From an uncultured Acidovorax sp. (GTDB lineage Bacteria; Pseudomonadota; Gammaproteobacteria; Burkholderiales; Burkholderiaceae_C), in assembly GCA_913774625.1 (NCBI GenBank), contig CAJYHL010000073.1, positions 1 through 61,704 on the forward strand: a stretch of 61,704 nt of DNA, given 5' to 3'. The notes under the pieces are model-generated. The model made no database searches. It was not told the origin of the DNA and saw only the letters and a program-made list of their open reading frames with translations. Each line of letters starts with the position of its first letter. The first letter of the stretch is position 1. Made by a program: the position numbers and the translations under genes. Positions 1 through 7,399 of this stretch are shown here, one piece after another.

Positions 1-60
1 TGCGGCGTTGCGGCGCTTGTGAATAGCCGTGCTATTCACTGCGCACCGCGCCTTGCATCC
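1..60. repeat. repeat-like element with a hairpin at the window edge
   Basis: A perfect 9-bp inverted repeat GTGAATAGC-CGT-GCTATTCAC lies at 19-39. It is flanked by GC-rich arms (GTTGCGGCGC on the left, GCGCACCGCGCC on the right) that can extend an imperfect stem. No gene covers it. A stretch near 29118-29190 begins with a similar GTTGCGGC-C-TTGT block, so both may belong to one dispersed intergenic repeat family. The family assignment is inference; the palindrome is seen directly. The element may be cut by the window edge. Confidence 0.4.
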
Positions 61-171
61 CATCCCGCCCACACCGCTGCGCGACCCCAGGGAGATCGTA
101 AACACGTTCTGAACGCTCACGGGATAGAGACTGGACACAACGACCGGCGGGCAGCCGCAGGAAGGAAGACA

Positions 172-192
172 GGGCACTTCGGTGCCCTTTTT
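172..192 (+). terminator. rho-independent terminator of an upstream gene outside the window
   Basis: The stem GGGCAC / GTGCCC (172-177 with 182-187) encloses a TTCG tetraloop and is followed by five T residues. This is a classic intrinsic terminator. It must serve a transcript entering from the left, because no gene lies between the window start and it. Confidence 0.7.
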
Positions 193-251
193 CATGCCCG
201 CTGCAGAAGGAAAGCGGCGCCGGACTACATGCGCTTAAATTTTCTTACGTT

Positions 252-269
252 AAATTACAAGTGTAATTT
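252..269. promoter_or_regulatory. 18-bp palindrome upstream of the chemoreceptor gene
   Basis: AAATTACA-AG-TGTAATTT has perfect 8-bp arms around a 2-bp spacer. It sits in an AT-rich patch about 100 bp before the chemoreceptor start, in an otherwise GC-rich region. That is the expected look of a dimeric regulator operator. I cannot assign the regulator, and no convincing -35/-10 pair is fixed around it. Confidence 0.4.
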
Positions 270-371
270 TCCGGAGGCGCGGCCTGCACGCTCCGGACCA
301 CCGCACTCTCCTTCGGCCGGCCTGCGCAGACTGCAACGCGCGGCTGCGTCCCTCTCTTTTGAAAGCACAAG

Positions 372-1994
372 ATGAATTTGGATAACTGGACCATCCGCAC
401 CAAGCTGCTCGCCGGCTTCGCGTCGGTGTTGATCATCGCCTGCATCGTCAGCCTGCTGGGTATTGCCAACCTGGCGAGCATGAACAGCAGTTCGGCCGAG
501 ATTTCCAAGAAGGCGCTCCCCAGCGTGGCCGCTGCCGGGGCCATCAGCCGCAATCTGTCGGCGCTGCGCATCGGGCGCCTGGGCCTGATCCTTACCGGCC
601 CCAATTCGCCGATGCCGCAGGCCATCAAGGTCGTGGAAGACGCCAGCGCCGCGCTGACCGCATCGGTCAACGCCGCCGAGCCCCTGTTCGTGAGCCCCGA
701 GGAGCGTGCCCTCTATCAGGAGGTACGCAACCAGGTCATCAACTACGGCTCCACCCTGCCCGAGCAGCTCAACTACGCCCGTGCCAACAACATCGACGCA
801 GTGCGCGCCATCTTCGTGGGCCCGGCCGGCGTGGCCTTCCGCGCCGCCAACAAGGCGCTGGACGATCTGATCACCATCAACAACAAGGGCAGCCAGACGG
901 CCGCCGAGCACGCCACCGCAACCTACGAGCAGGGGCGCATCCAGCTGGTGGTAGGCCTGGTCGCCATGGTGGCGATGAGCGTGGCGATCGCCGTGATGCT
1001 GGCGGGCAATCTGTCGCGCCGCGCCCGCCTGTGCGCCGATGCCGCAGGCCGCATGGCCCAGGGCGACCTGAGCCAGTCCACCACCGCCCCCGGCAAGGAC
1101 GAGCTGGCGCAGATGCTGCAAGCGCTCGAAGCCATGCGTGAACACCTGCGCATGACGGTGGGCAGCGTGCGCCACAACGCCGAAGCCGTGGCCACGGCCA
1201 GCGCGGAAATCTCCCAGGGCAACCAGGACCTGAGCGGCCGCACCGAAAGCCAGGCCAGCGCGCTGGAGCAGACCGCCGCCTCCATGGAACAACTGGGTTC
1301 GACCGTGCAGCAGAACGCCGACAGCGCCCGCCAGGCCAACCAGCTCGCCAAGAACGCCGCCATGGTCGCGGTGCAGGGCGGCCAGGTGGTGGACCAGGTC
1401 GTCACGACCATGAAGGGCATCAACGAAAGCTCGCGCAAGATCAGCGACATCATCTCGGTGATCGACGGCATCGCCTTCCAGACCAACATCCTGGCGCTGA
1501 ACGCGGCCGTGGAAGCGGCCCGTGCGGGCGAGCAGGGCCGAGGCTTCGCAGTGGTGGCCAGCGAGGTGCGCAGCCTGGCCGGCCGCAGCGCCGAGGCCGC
1601 CCGGGAGATCAAGAATCTCATCGGCACCAGCGTCGAGCGCGTCGAACAAGGCACGGCCCTGGTGGACCAGGCCGGCAGCACCATGGCCGAGATCGTGGAC
1701 GCCATCCAGCGCGTGACGGACATCATGGGCGAGATCAGCGCCGCCAGCGTGGAGCAGGCCTCGGGCGTCACGCAGGTGGGACAGTCCGTCACCCAGATGG
1801 ACCAGGTCACGCAGCAGAACGCGGCACTGGTGGAAGAGATGGCCGCTGCGGCCGGCAGCCTCAAGAAGCAGGCGGAAGATCTGGTGCGCGGCGTGTCCGC
1901 CTTCCGGCTGGGCGCTGACCAGGCCCTGCTGGGCTCGGCCCAGCGCGCCCTGCCCGGCACCGGCGGCGGACTGGGTCTGCTGGCTGCGGCCTGA
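372..1994 (+). CDS. methyl-accepting chemotaxis protein
   Basis: A 540-residue transmembrane chemoreceptor that senses a ligand in the periplasm and controls the CheA-CheW kinase complex. TM1 is at about residues 13-34 ([19 protein letters not shown]). A helical sensor domain of the 4HB_MCP kind runs to about 185, and TM2 is at about 190-212. HAMP spans about 213-266, followed by the MCP signalling domain with the conserved hairpin tip ([21 protein letters not shown]). Unlike the second receptor at 37797 it ends in a short Gly/Leu/Ala tail with no CheR-binding pentapeptide, so its methylation would depend on other receptors in the array. No che genes are nearby. The ligand cannot be predicted. 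A 116-bp stretch of the signalling domain is identical to that second receptor. Confidence 0.93.
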   Translation: MNLDNWTIRTKLLAGFASVLIIACIVSLLGIANLASMNSSSAEISKKALPSVAAAGAISRNLSALRIGRLGLILTGPNSPMPQAIKVVEDASAALTASVNAAEPLFVSPEERALYQEVRNQVINYGSTLPEQLNYARANNIDAVRAIFVGPAGVAFRAANKALDDLITINNKGSQTAAEHATATYEQGRIQLVVGLVAMVAMSVAIAVMLAGNLSRRARLCADAAGRMAQGDLSQSTTAPGKDELAQMLQALEAMREHLRMTVGSVRHNAEAVATASAEISQGNQDLSGRTESQASALEQTAASMEQLGSTVQQNADSARQANQLAKNAAMVAVQGGQVVDQVVTTMKGINESSRKISDIISVIDGIAFQTNILALNAAVEAARAGEQGRGFAVVASEVRSLAGRSAEAAREIKNLIGTSVERVEQGTALVDQAGSTMAEIVDAIQRVTDIMGEISAASVEQASGVTQVGQSVTQMDQVTQQNAALVEEMAAAAGSLKKQAEDLVRGVSAFRLGADQALLGSAQRALPGTGGGLGLLAAA

Positions 1995-2063
1995 CAGGTT
2001 GCCAGCGGTACGAGACGGGCCGCAGGGATCCCCTGTCCTACAGAGGGGCGGGGAACTTCCTCT

Positions 2064-2090
2064 TTAGCACTCTCTCCAACAGACTGCTAA
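2064..2090 (+). promoter_or_regulatory. CIRCE-like HrcA operator upstream of rpoH
   Basis: The sequence reads TTAGCACTC-N9-GACTGCTAA. The CIRCE consensus bound by the heat-shock repressor HrcA is TTAGCACTC-N9-GAGTGCTAA. The left arm is perfect, the spacer is exactly nine bases, and the right arm differs at one position. It ends 31 bases before the chosen rpoH start. Its place suggests HrcA represses rpoH and so links the two heat-shock circuits; that is an inference from the match. Confidence 0.75.
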
Positions 2091-2121
2091 AGTGAACCCC
2101 ATGGAAGAAAGGATTTCTGGA

Positions 2122-3063
2122 ATGACGCTTCAATCTGGAACCGCCGCGACTGCTCTGGCGCCGGCCAGTCCGTGGGCCCTCATCCCCCCGCTGGGCAACC
2201 TCGACGCCTATATCTCGGCCGTCAACCGCCTGCCCATGCTGACCGCCGACGAGGAGCGCAGCTACGCGCGCCAGCTCAAGGACAACAACGATGTGGAAGC
2301 CGCCGGCCGGCTGGTGATGTCGCACCTGCGCCTGGTCGTCTCCATCGCCCGCCAGTACCTGGGCTACGGGCTGCCGCATGGCGACCTGATCCAGGAAGGC
2401 AATGTGGGCCTGATGAAGGCCGTCAAGCGCTTCGACCCCGACCAGGGCGTGCGCCTGGTGAGCTACGCCATGCACTGGATCAAGGCCGAGATCCACGAAT
2501 ACGTGCTGAAGAACTGGCGCATGGTGAAGGTGGCCACCACCAAGAGCCAGCGCAAGCTGTTCTTCAATCTGCGGTCGATGAAGCAGGGCTTCAAGGCCGA
2601 TGCCGCGGCGCAGGATGCCGCGACGCACCGCGACACCCTCTCCGACCAGGAGATCGATGCCGTGGCCGCGCAGCTCAACGTCAAGCGCGAGGAAGTCATC
2701 GAGATGGAGACCCGACTGTCCGGCGGCGACGTGCTGCTGGACCCGGCCCCCTCCGATGACGGCGAGCAGGCCTTCGGCCCCATCGCCTACCTCGCCGACG
2801 GCGCGCACGAGCCTACCGCCATGATCGAGAACCGCCAGCGCGACGCGATGGCGACCGACGGCATCGCCGCCGCGCTGGAAAGCCTGGACGAGCGCAGCCG
2901 CCGCATCGTGGAAGAGCGCTGGCTCAAGGTGAACGACGACGGCTCGGGCGGCATGACGCTGCACGAACTGGCGGCCGTCTACGGCGTGAGCGCCGAGCGC
3001 ATTCGCCAGATCGAGGTGGCCGCGATGAAGAAGATGAAGAAGGCCCTGGCGGAATACGCCTGA
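2122..3063 (+). CDS. rpoH: RNA polymerase heat-shock sigma factor RpoH (sigma-32)
   Basis: Alternative sigma factor that directs RNA polymerase to heat-shock promoters. Region 2 is clear (DLIQEGNVGLMKAVKRFDP, then the SYAMHWIKAEIHEYVLKNW promoter-melting segment). The RpoH-box-like QRKLFFNLR stretch that separates sigma-32 from other sigma-70 members follows. Region 4 carries the helix-turn-helix near the C-terminus (ELAAVYGVSAERIRQIE). I start at ATG 2122, giving 313 residues, because GAAAGGA lies eight bases before it. GTG 2092 and ATG 2101 are in-frame alternatives that would place the start close against the CIRCE-like operator. A strong terminator follows, so the gene appears monocistronic. 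Confidence 0.95.
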   Translation: MTLQSGTAATALAPASPWALIPPLGNLDAYISAVNRLPMLTADEERSYARQLKDNNDVEAAGRLVMSHLRLVVSIARQYLGYGLPHGDLIQEGNVGLMKAVKRFDPDQGVRLVSYAMHWIKAEIHEYVLKNWRMVKVATTKSQRKLFFNLRSMKQGFKADAAAQDAATHRDTLSDQEIDAVAAQLNVKREEVIEMETRLSGGDVLLDPAPSDDGEQAFGPIAYLADGAHEPTAMIENRQRDAMATDGIAAALESLDERSRRIVEERWLKVNDDGSGGMTLHELAAVYGVSAERIRQIEVAAMKKMKKALAEYA

Positions 3064-3119
3064 TTTCCGGGCCCCGCCCGGTCCCGCCCCTTTCCGCTAC
3101 GGGGCAGGCCGATAATCCA

Positions 3120-3153
3120 GCGCGCAGCTCCTGACCGGGCTGCGCGCTTTTTT
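3120..3153 (+). terminator. rho-independent terminator of rpoH
   Basis: The stem GCGCGCAG / CTGCGCGC (3120-3127 with 3140-3147) has a 12-base loop and is followed directly by six T residues. It lies 57 bases after the rpoH stop codon. Confidence 0.8.
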
Positions 3154-3221
3154 CATGGCCGCAGGCATGCGCGCGGTTCCTTATCCATACGCATACCGGC
3201 GCGCCCGCAGGAGATACCCCC

Positions 3222-4247
3222 ATGCATCCTTCCCGCCGTATCTGGCTGGCAGCGGCCGCCAGCCTCGCCAGCGCCGCCCTGCCCCTGGCCGCCTTCGCTG
3301 CCACGGCGCCCGCCGCCAGCGCGGTTCCGGCCACACCGGGCTGGCCCAGCCGGCCGCTGCGCATCATCGTGGGCTTTCCGCCCGGATCGTCGCCCGACCT
3401 GACGGCACGCACCTTCGCCGACCCGCTTGCCCAGGCGCTGGGGCAGCCGGTCATCGTGGAGAACAAGGTGGGCGCGGGCGGCAATATCGGAGCAGATGCG
3501 GTGGCGAAGGCGACCGATGGGCACACCATCGGCCTTTTCATCAACGGCAACCTGACCATCGCGCGCCTCATCAATCCGCATGTGCCCTATGACCCGCACA
3601 AGGACCTGGCGCCGCTCAGCCTGATCGGCGTGTCGCCCCTGGTGCTCACCGCGCCGGTGAGCCAGCCCGGCGTTCCGGCAGGGGCCGATGGCCGAGCCTT
3701 CCTCGACGCAGCCCGCAAGGCCGGCGACCGCTGGAGCTATGGCACGCCCGGCGTGGGCACGGTGGGCCATCTGGGCACCGAGCTGCTCAAGGCCCGTGCC
3801 GGCATCGCCCCGGTCCATGTGCCCTACCCCGGCTACCCGCAGGTGGCGACGGCCATGCTGGGCGGCCAGCTGCAGATGGCGCTGCTGCCGCCCGCGCTGG
3901 CTCTGGCGCAGGAGCGTTCCGGCAAGCTGCGGCTGATCGGTGTGACCTCCAGCGGTCGCAGCTCCCTGGCTCCAGGCGTGCCCAGCATGGCCGAAGTGGG
4001 CGTGAAGGACTTCAACCTGGAGATCTGGAATGCCTTCGCCGCGCCCGCCGGAATGCCCGCGCCCGTGCGTGCGCGCCTGTCGGCCACGCTGGCGAACATC
4101 GCCCGCATGCCCGACGTGCGCGCCAAGCTCTTCCAGCAGGGCTGGCAGACGGTGGGCTCCTCGGCCGAGGGCCTGGCCAACCGCATCGACGCGGACACAG
4201 CCCTGCTGGGCCGCGTGATCCGCGAGGGCGGCATCCGCCAGGAATGA
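3222..4247 (+). CDS. Bug-family (TctC-like) periplasmic solute-binding protein
   Basis: A 341-residue receptor of the tripartite tricarboxylate transporter (TTT) family. A Sec signal peptide (about residues 1-28) ends near AFAATAPA. The mature protein has the Bug fingerprint: PLRIIVGFPPGSSPDLTAR in the first lobe, VENKVGAGGNIGADAVAKA, the VPYPGYPQ loop and a C-terminal helix. Proteins of this class bind small carboxylated compounds in the periplasm and pass them to TctAB-type membrane proteins. No tctAB genes are near, so it is an orphan receptor, as is usual in Burkholderiales. The ATG follows a GGAG-type site. It stands alone between the rpoH terminator and the next gene; its ligand is unknown. 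Confidence 0.9.
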   Translation: MHPSRRIWLAAAASLASAALPLAAFAATAPAASAVPATPGWPSRPLRIIVGFPPGSSPDLTARTFADPLAQALGQPVIVENKVGAGGNIGADAVAKATDGHTIGLFINGNLTIARLINPHVPYDPHKDLAPLSLIGVSPLVLTAPVSQPGVPAGADGRAFLDAARKAGDRWSYGTPGVGTVGHLGTELLKARAGIAPVHVPYPGYPQVATAMLGGQLQMALLPPALALAQERSGKLRLIGVTSSGRSSLAPGVPSMAEVGVKDFNLEIWNAFAAPAGMPAPVRARLSATLANIARMPDVRAKLFQQGWQTVGSSAEGLANRIDADTALLGRVIREGGIRQE

Positions 4248-4304
4248 GCTAACGCCCGGCGGAACCGCGCACCGCAGCTTCGCGCCGCGGCCCCTTCGCA
4301 TGCT

Positions 4305-4318
4305 TTGATCCATGTCAT
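4305..4318 (+). promoter_or_regulatory. weak FNR-box-like sequence
   Basis: TTGAT-CCAT-GTCAT resembles the FNR/Anr box TTGAT-N4-ATCAA: the first half is perfect and the second matches at three of five positions. It lies about 55 bases before the small Rossmann protein gene, which itself precedes an FNR-type regulator gene, so autoregulation is conceivable. On sequence alone this is weak. Confidence 0.25.
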
Positions 4319-4373
4319 GCCCCCGTTCCGCAGTCGCCGGCAGACTGCGGTTTTCGATCACGGGAGAGTTCGC

Positions 4374-4754
4374 ATGCCAGGGTTCCGCATCGCCATCATC
4401 GGCGCCGGCCAGACCGGAACGCCGCTGCTGCGCCAGCTGCTGAGCGCATCGTTCGTGCAGATCGTCGGCGTGGCCGACCTGGATCTGTCCATGCCGGGCA
4501 TTGCGCTGGCGCGCGAGCACGGCGTGCCGGTCACTGCGGACTACATGACGCTGCTGCAGGCGGACGGTGCCCCAGTCGATGTGCTGATCGACACGACCGG
4601 CGTGCCGGCGGTACGCGACGCCCTGCGCCGCCACATGGTGGCCACCGGCAACTACCACACGCTGATCATGCACGAGCGCATCGCGCTCCTGCTGATGTCG
4701 CTCTCGGCCGGGCAGCTGGTCACGAGCCGGCACACCGACCTGGCCTACACCTGA
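4374..4754 (+). CDS. small NAD(P)-binding Rossmann-fold protein
   Basis: A 126-residue protein that starts directly with a Rossmann nucleotide-binding motif (FRIAIIGAGQTGTPLLRQLL). It continues through a second strand ending in an acidic residue (IVGVADLDL) and a DVLIDTTGVPAVRDAL segment like the N-terminal half of Gfo/Idh/MocA-type dehydrogenases. No C-terminal substrate domain follows, so it is either a one-domain NAD(H) sensor or redox adaptor, or a remnant. I chose ATG 4374 because GGGAGAG lies just before it; an in-frame start at 4305 would add 23 unremarkable residues. The next gene is an FNR-like oxygen regulator, which suggests a redox-sensing pair. Function unknown. Confidence 0.6.
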   Translation: MPGFRIAIIGAGQTGTPLLRQLLSASFVQIVGVADLDLSMPGIALAREHGVPVTADYMTLLQADGAPVDVLIDTTGVPAVRDALRRHMVATGNYHTLIMHERIALLLMSLSAGQLVTSRHTDLAYT

Positions 4755-4891
4755 GACGGCATGCAGGACTTCGCAATGCCCTTCACCAGAACAGCAGCCA
4801 TCGGCAGCGGCCCATCCAACCGCAACGGGTGCCTGGAAGACGACGAGCGACAGCGGTATTTCCCGCAGCCCCAACCCGAGCAGAACCGCGC

Positions 4892-5770
4892 ATGACCCTC
4901 CATTCCCTGGACCACAAGGCCTGCGCCGAATGCGCCTCCCGCCCGCACTGCCTGCTGGGCCGCCAGGACAGGGGCGCACGCTCCGCCTGGGAACCGTACA
5001 TCCGCGAACGGCGCTTTCCCCGGGGCGAGGTGCTGCAGAGCCAGGGGACGGCCCTGCCTGTCGTGCAGGTCGTGAAGATAGGCACGGTGCTGCTGCAGCG
5101 CAGCGGCAGCGACGGCGTGGAGCACCCCATCGGCCTGGCCGGCTGCGGCCAGACGCTAGGCACGCCGGGCCTGCTGGAGCAGCCGGCGGACCTGTCCTGC
5201 GTGGCCGTGCTGCCCGGCCGGGTGTGCGAGATCGACGTGCAGGCCCTGATCCGCAACGACCTGCTGACCCGCGAGGCCCTGCTCGACCTGGCGCAGGAGC
5301 AGCTGCGCGCCTATGCGCTGCTGTCCGACTGGGCACGCATCCTCCGCGTGCGCGGAGCGACCGGCCAGCTGGCGGGCGCGCTGCTGCTGCTGGCCGATCT
5401 GCAGCGCAGCACGCTGGTGCGCCTGCCCAGCCATTCGGTGCTGGCCGCCCTGCTGGCCACCACCCGCGAAACCGTGGCCCGCAGCATCACCCAGCTGACC
5501 CGGCTGCAGGGCCTGCTGCGCCGCGACCGCTGGCACTGCGAGATCGTGCGGGACAAGCTGCTGGAGCTGGCCCAGGGTCAGCCCGCACCCCGCGCCGCGA
5601 AACCGGCCGGGGCCGAGCGGCCCGCCAAGCCGCCGGCGGAAGCGCTGGGACCCGCAGCCCGCGCTCCGGCCAACGAGTCTGCGCGGCTGCCGAGCGTGCG
5701 GCCCCTGCCGGCCCGGAACCTGCCCTCCACCGCACCGCGGCCGCGGACTGCCACGGTGCGCGTGGCCTGA
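4892..5770 (+). CDS. Crp/Fnr-family regulator with FNR-type Fe-S cysteines
   Basis: A 292-residue regulator of the CRP/FNR superfamily. From ATG 4892 the N-terminus has C11-X2-C14-X5-C20, the same spacing as the three N-terminal cluster ligands of FNR. A further cysteine, C112, lies in VCEID, where FNR has its fourth ligand (VCEIP). The cyclic-nucleotide-type beta-roll occupies about residues 35-120 and the dimer helix about 125-155. A winged HTH follows, with recognition helix TTRETVARSITQL; the FNR E-x-x-S-R signature is E-x-x-A-R here. These features predict an oxygen-labile [4Fe-4S] regulator. Unusually, about 60 Ala/Pro-rich residues follow the HTH. A GTG at 4829 is in frame but adds a basic, unconserved leader. 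It ends convergent with the oxidase assembly genes. Confidence 0.82.
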   Translation: MTLHSLDHKACAECASRPHCLLGRQDRGARSAWEPYIRERRFPRGEVLQSQGTALPVVQVVKIGTVLLQRSGSDGVEHPIGLAGCGQTLGTPGLLEQPADLSCVAVLPGRVCEIDVQALIRNDLLTREALLDLAQEQLRAYALLSDWARILRVRGATGQLAGALLLLADLQRSTLVRLPSHSVLAALLATTRETVARSITQLTRLQGLLRRDRWHCEIVRDKLLELAQGQPAPRAAKPAGAERPAKPPAEALGPAARAPANESARLPSVRPLPARNLPSTAPRPRTATVRVA

Positions 5771-5832
5771 AAACGCCATCGAGATCCACCGGGAGGGCCG
5801 GCTGCGCGGACGGCGTCCTCCTTCACCCCGCG

Positions 5833-6468
5833 TCAGCTGGCGCTGGTGGCCGGCTCCTTGAGCAGGAGCTGGACGTCGTGCAGCAGGGCCGGCGCACCAC
5901 TGCCGTAGCGGTTGTAGATGCGCAGGCGGCCCTGGGGGTCGTACACGTAGCTGCCGGCGGAATGGTCCATGGTGTAGCTGGTGGGCGTCTGGCCGTCCAC
6001 CTTCTTGTAGTAGACCTTGAAGTCCTTGGCCACGGCAGCGAGCTGCTCGGGCGTGCCGCGCAGCGCGAGGAAGCCGGGATCGAAATTGGCCATGTAGGCG
6101 CGCAGCACCTCGGGCGTGTCGCGCTCGGGATCGACGGTGATGAAGATGCCCTGCATGCGCTCGCTGTCCGCGCCCAGCGAGCGCTTGACCTCGGCCAGCT
6201 CGACCATGGAGGTGGGGCAGACGTCGGGGCACTGCGTGTAGCCGAAGAACACCACCACGACCTTGCCCGCGAAGTCCTTGAGGCTGCGCATCTGGCCGTT
6301 CTGGTCGGGCAGATTGAAGTCGCGGGCGTATTCGGCGCCGGTGATGTCCACGCCCTTGAATTCGCTCACCTTCTCCTTCTTGGAGCAGGCGGCCAGGAGG
6401 CCCGCGGCGCCCGTGGCCAGGGCGCCGGCGGCGATCAATCGGAGGGCATTGCGTCGTTGGTTCAGCAT
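5833..6468 (-). CDS. SCO1/SenC copper chaperone lipoprotein
   Basis: A 211-residue thioredoxin-fold copper chaperone that delivers copper to the CuA centre of cytochrome oxidase subunit II. The signal region ends in a lipobox (LLAAC, Cys28), so the mature protein should be lipid-anchored. The copper-binding CPDVC (C80, C84) follows FFGYTQ, and the third ligand His is in TMDHSAG near residue 167. It is the last gene of the minus-strand oxidase assembly group, seven bases after ctaB, consistent with co-transcription. It faces the FNR-like gene tail to tail. Confidence 0.93.
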   Translation of the reverse strand: MLNQRRNALRLIAAGALATGAAGLLAACSKKEKVSEFKGVDITGAEYARDFNLPDQNGQMRSLKDFAGKVVVVFFGYTQCPDVCPTSMVELAEVKRSLGADSERMQGIFITVDPERDTPEVLRAYMANFDPGFLALRGTPEQLAAVAKDFKVYYKKVDGQTPTSYTMDHSAGSYVYDPQGRLRIYNRYGSGAPALLHDVQLLLKEPATSAS

Positions 6469-6475
6469 CGGTCGG

Positions 6476-7399
6476 TCAGAGTACGTAGTGGTCCACCAGC
6501 AGGGCCGCGAACAGCAGGCTCAGGTGGATCAGGGAAAAACGGAAGGTCTTGCGCGCCAGCTCGTCGGAATAGCTGCGCCACAGCGCGAATCCGTAGCCGC
6601 AGAAGCCCAGGCTCAGCACCACGGCAGCGGCCAGGTAGATCCACGAGCTCATGCCATAGACGAAGGGCATCAGGCAGGCGGCGAACAGGATCAGCGTGTA
6701 GAGGAAGACCTGCAGACGGGTGAATTCGTTCCCGTGCGTCACCGGCAGCATGGGCAGGCCCGAGCGGCGGTAGTCCTCCACGCGGTAGAGCGCCAGCGCC
6801 CAGAAGTGCGGCGGCGTCCAGAGGAAGATGATCAGGAACAGGATCAGCGCCTCCGGCCCCACGTCGCCCGTCATGGCGGCCCAGCCCAGCACCGGCGGCA
6901 TGGCGCCCGATGCGCCGCCGATCACGATGTTCTGCGGCGTCAGCGGCTTGAGGATCACGGTGTAGATCACCGCATAGCCCACGAAGGTGGCGAAGGTGAG
7001 CCACATGGTCAACGGGTTGACGCAGACGTAGAGCAGCGCCGAGCCCGCGGCGCAGAGCGCGGCCGAGAACAGCAGGGTCTGCGCGTTCGACAGCTCGCCC
7101 TTGGCCGTCGGCCGCCAGGCGGTGCGCTTCATGCGCGCGTCGATGCCCTGCTCCACGATGCAGTTGAAGGCCGCCGCGGCGCCGGCCACCAGCCAGATGC
7201 CGGCCGAGGCCACGGCCATGCGCCCCCACTGCGCCGCATCGGGCAGGCCGGGCACCGCCAGCACCATGCCGATGAAGGCGCAGAAGACGATGAGCTGCAC
7301 CACGCGCGGCTTGGTCAGCGCATAGAACTGCGACCAGCGCGAGGGCATGGACAAGGGGGGCGCCGAAGGCTGGGGCGCGGGGGCGGGAGCTGCACTCAT
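6476..7399 (-). CDS. ctaB: protoheme IX farnesyltransferase (heme O synthase)
   Basis: Membrane prenyltransferase that adds a farnesyl group to protoheme, giving heme O for aa3-type oxidases. The 307-residue protein shows the UbiA-family start ([20 protein letters not shown]), the aspartate-rich prenyl-binding segment [15 protein letters not shown], and about nine hydrophobic segments ending in VDHYVL. The ATG at 7399 overlaps the ctaA stop by four bases (ATGA), so the two are translationally coupled. A longer open frame continues upstream in the same register, but it runs antisense through ctaA and has no start to prefer over this one. Confidence 0.93.
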   Translation of the reverse strand: MSAAPAPAPQPSAPPLSMPSRWSQFYALTKPRVVQLIVFCAFIGMVLAVPGLPDAAQWGRMAVASAGIWLVAGAAAAFNCIVEQGIDARMKRTAWRPTAKGELSNAQTLLFSAALCAAGSALLYVCVNPLTMWLTFATFVGYAVIYTVILKPLTPQNIVIGGASGAMPPVLGWAAMTGDVGPEALILFLIIFLWTPPHFWALALYRVEDYRRSGLPMLPVTHGNEFTRLQVFLYTLILFAACLMPFVYGMSSWIYLAAAVVLSLGFCGYGFALWRSYSDELARKTFRFSLIHLSLLFAALLVDHYVL

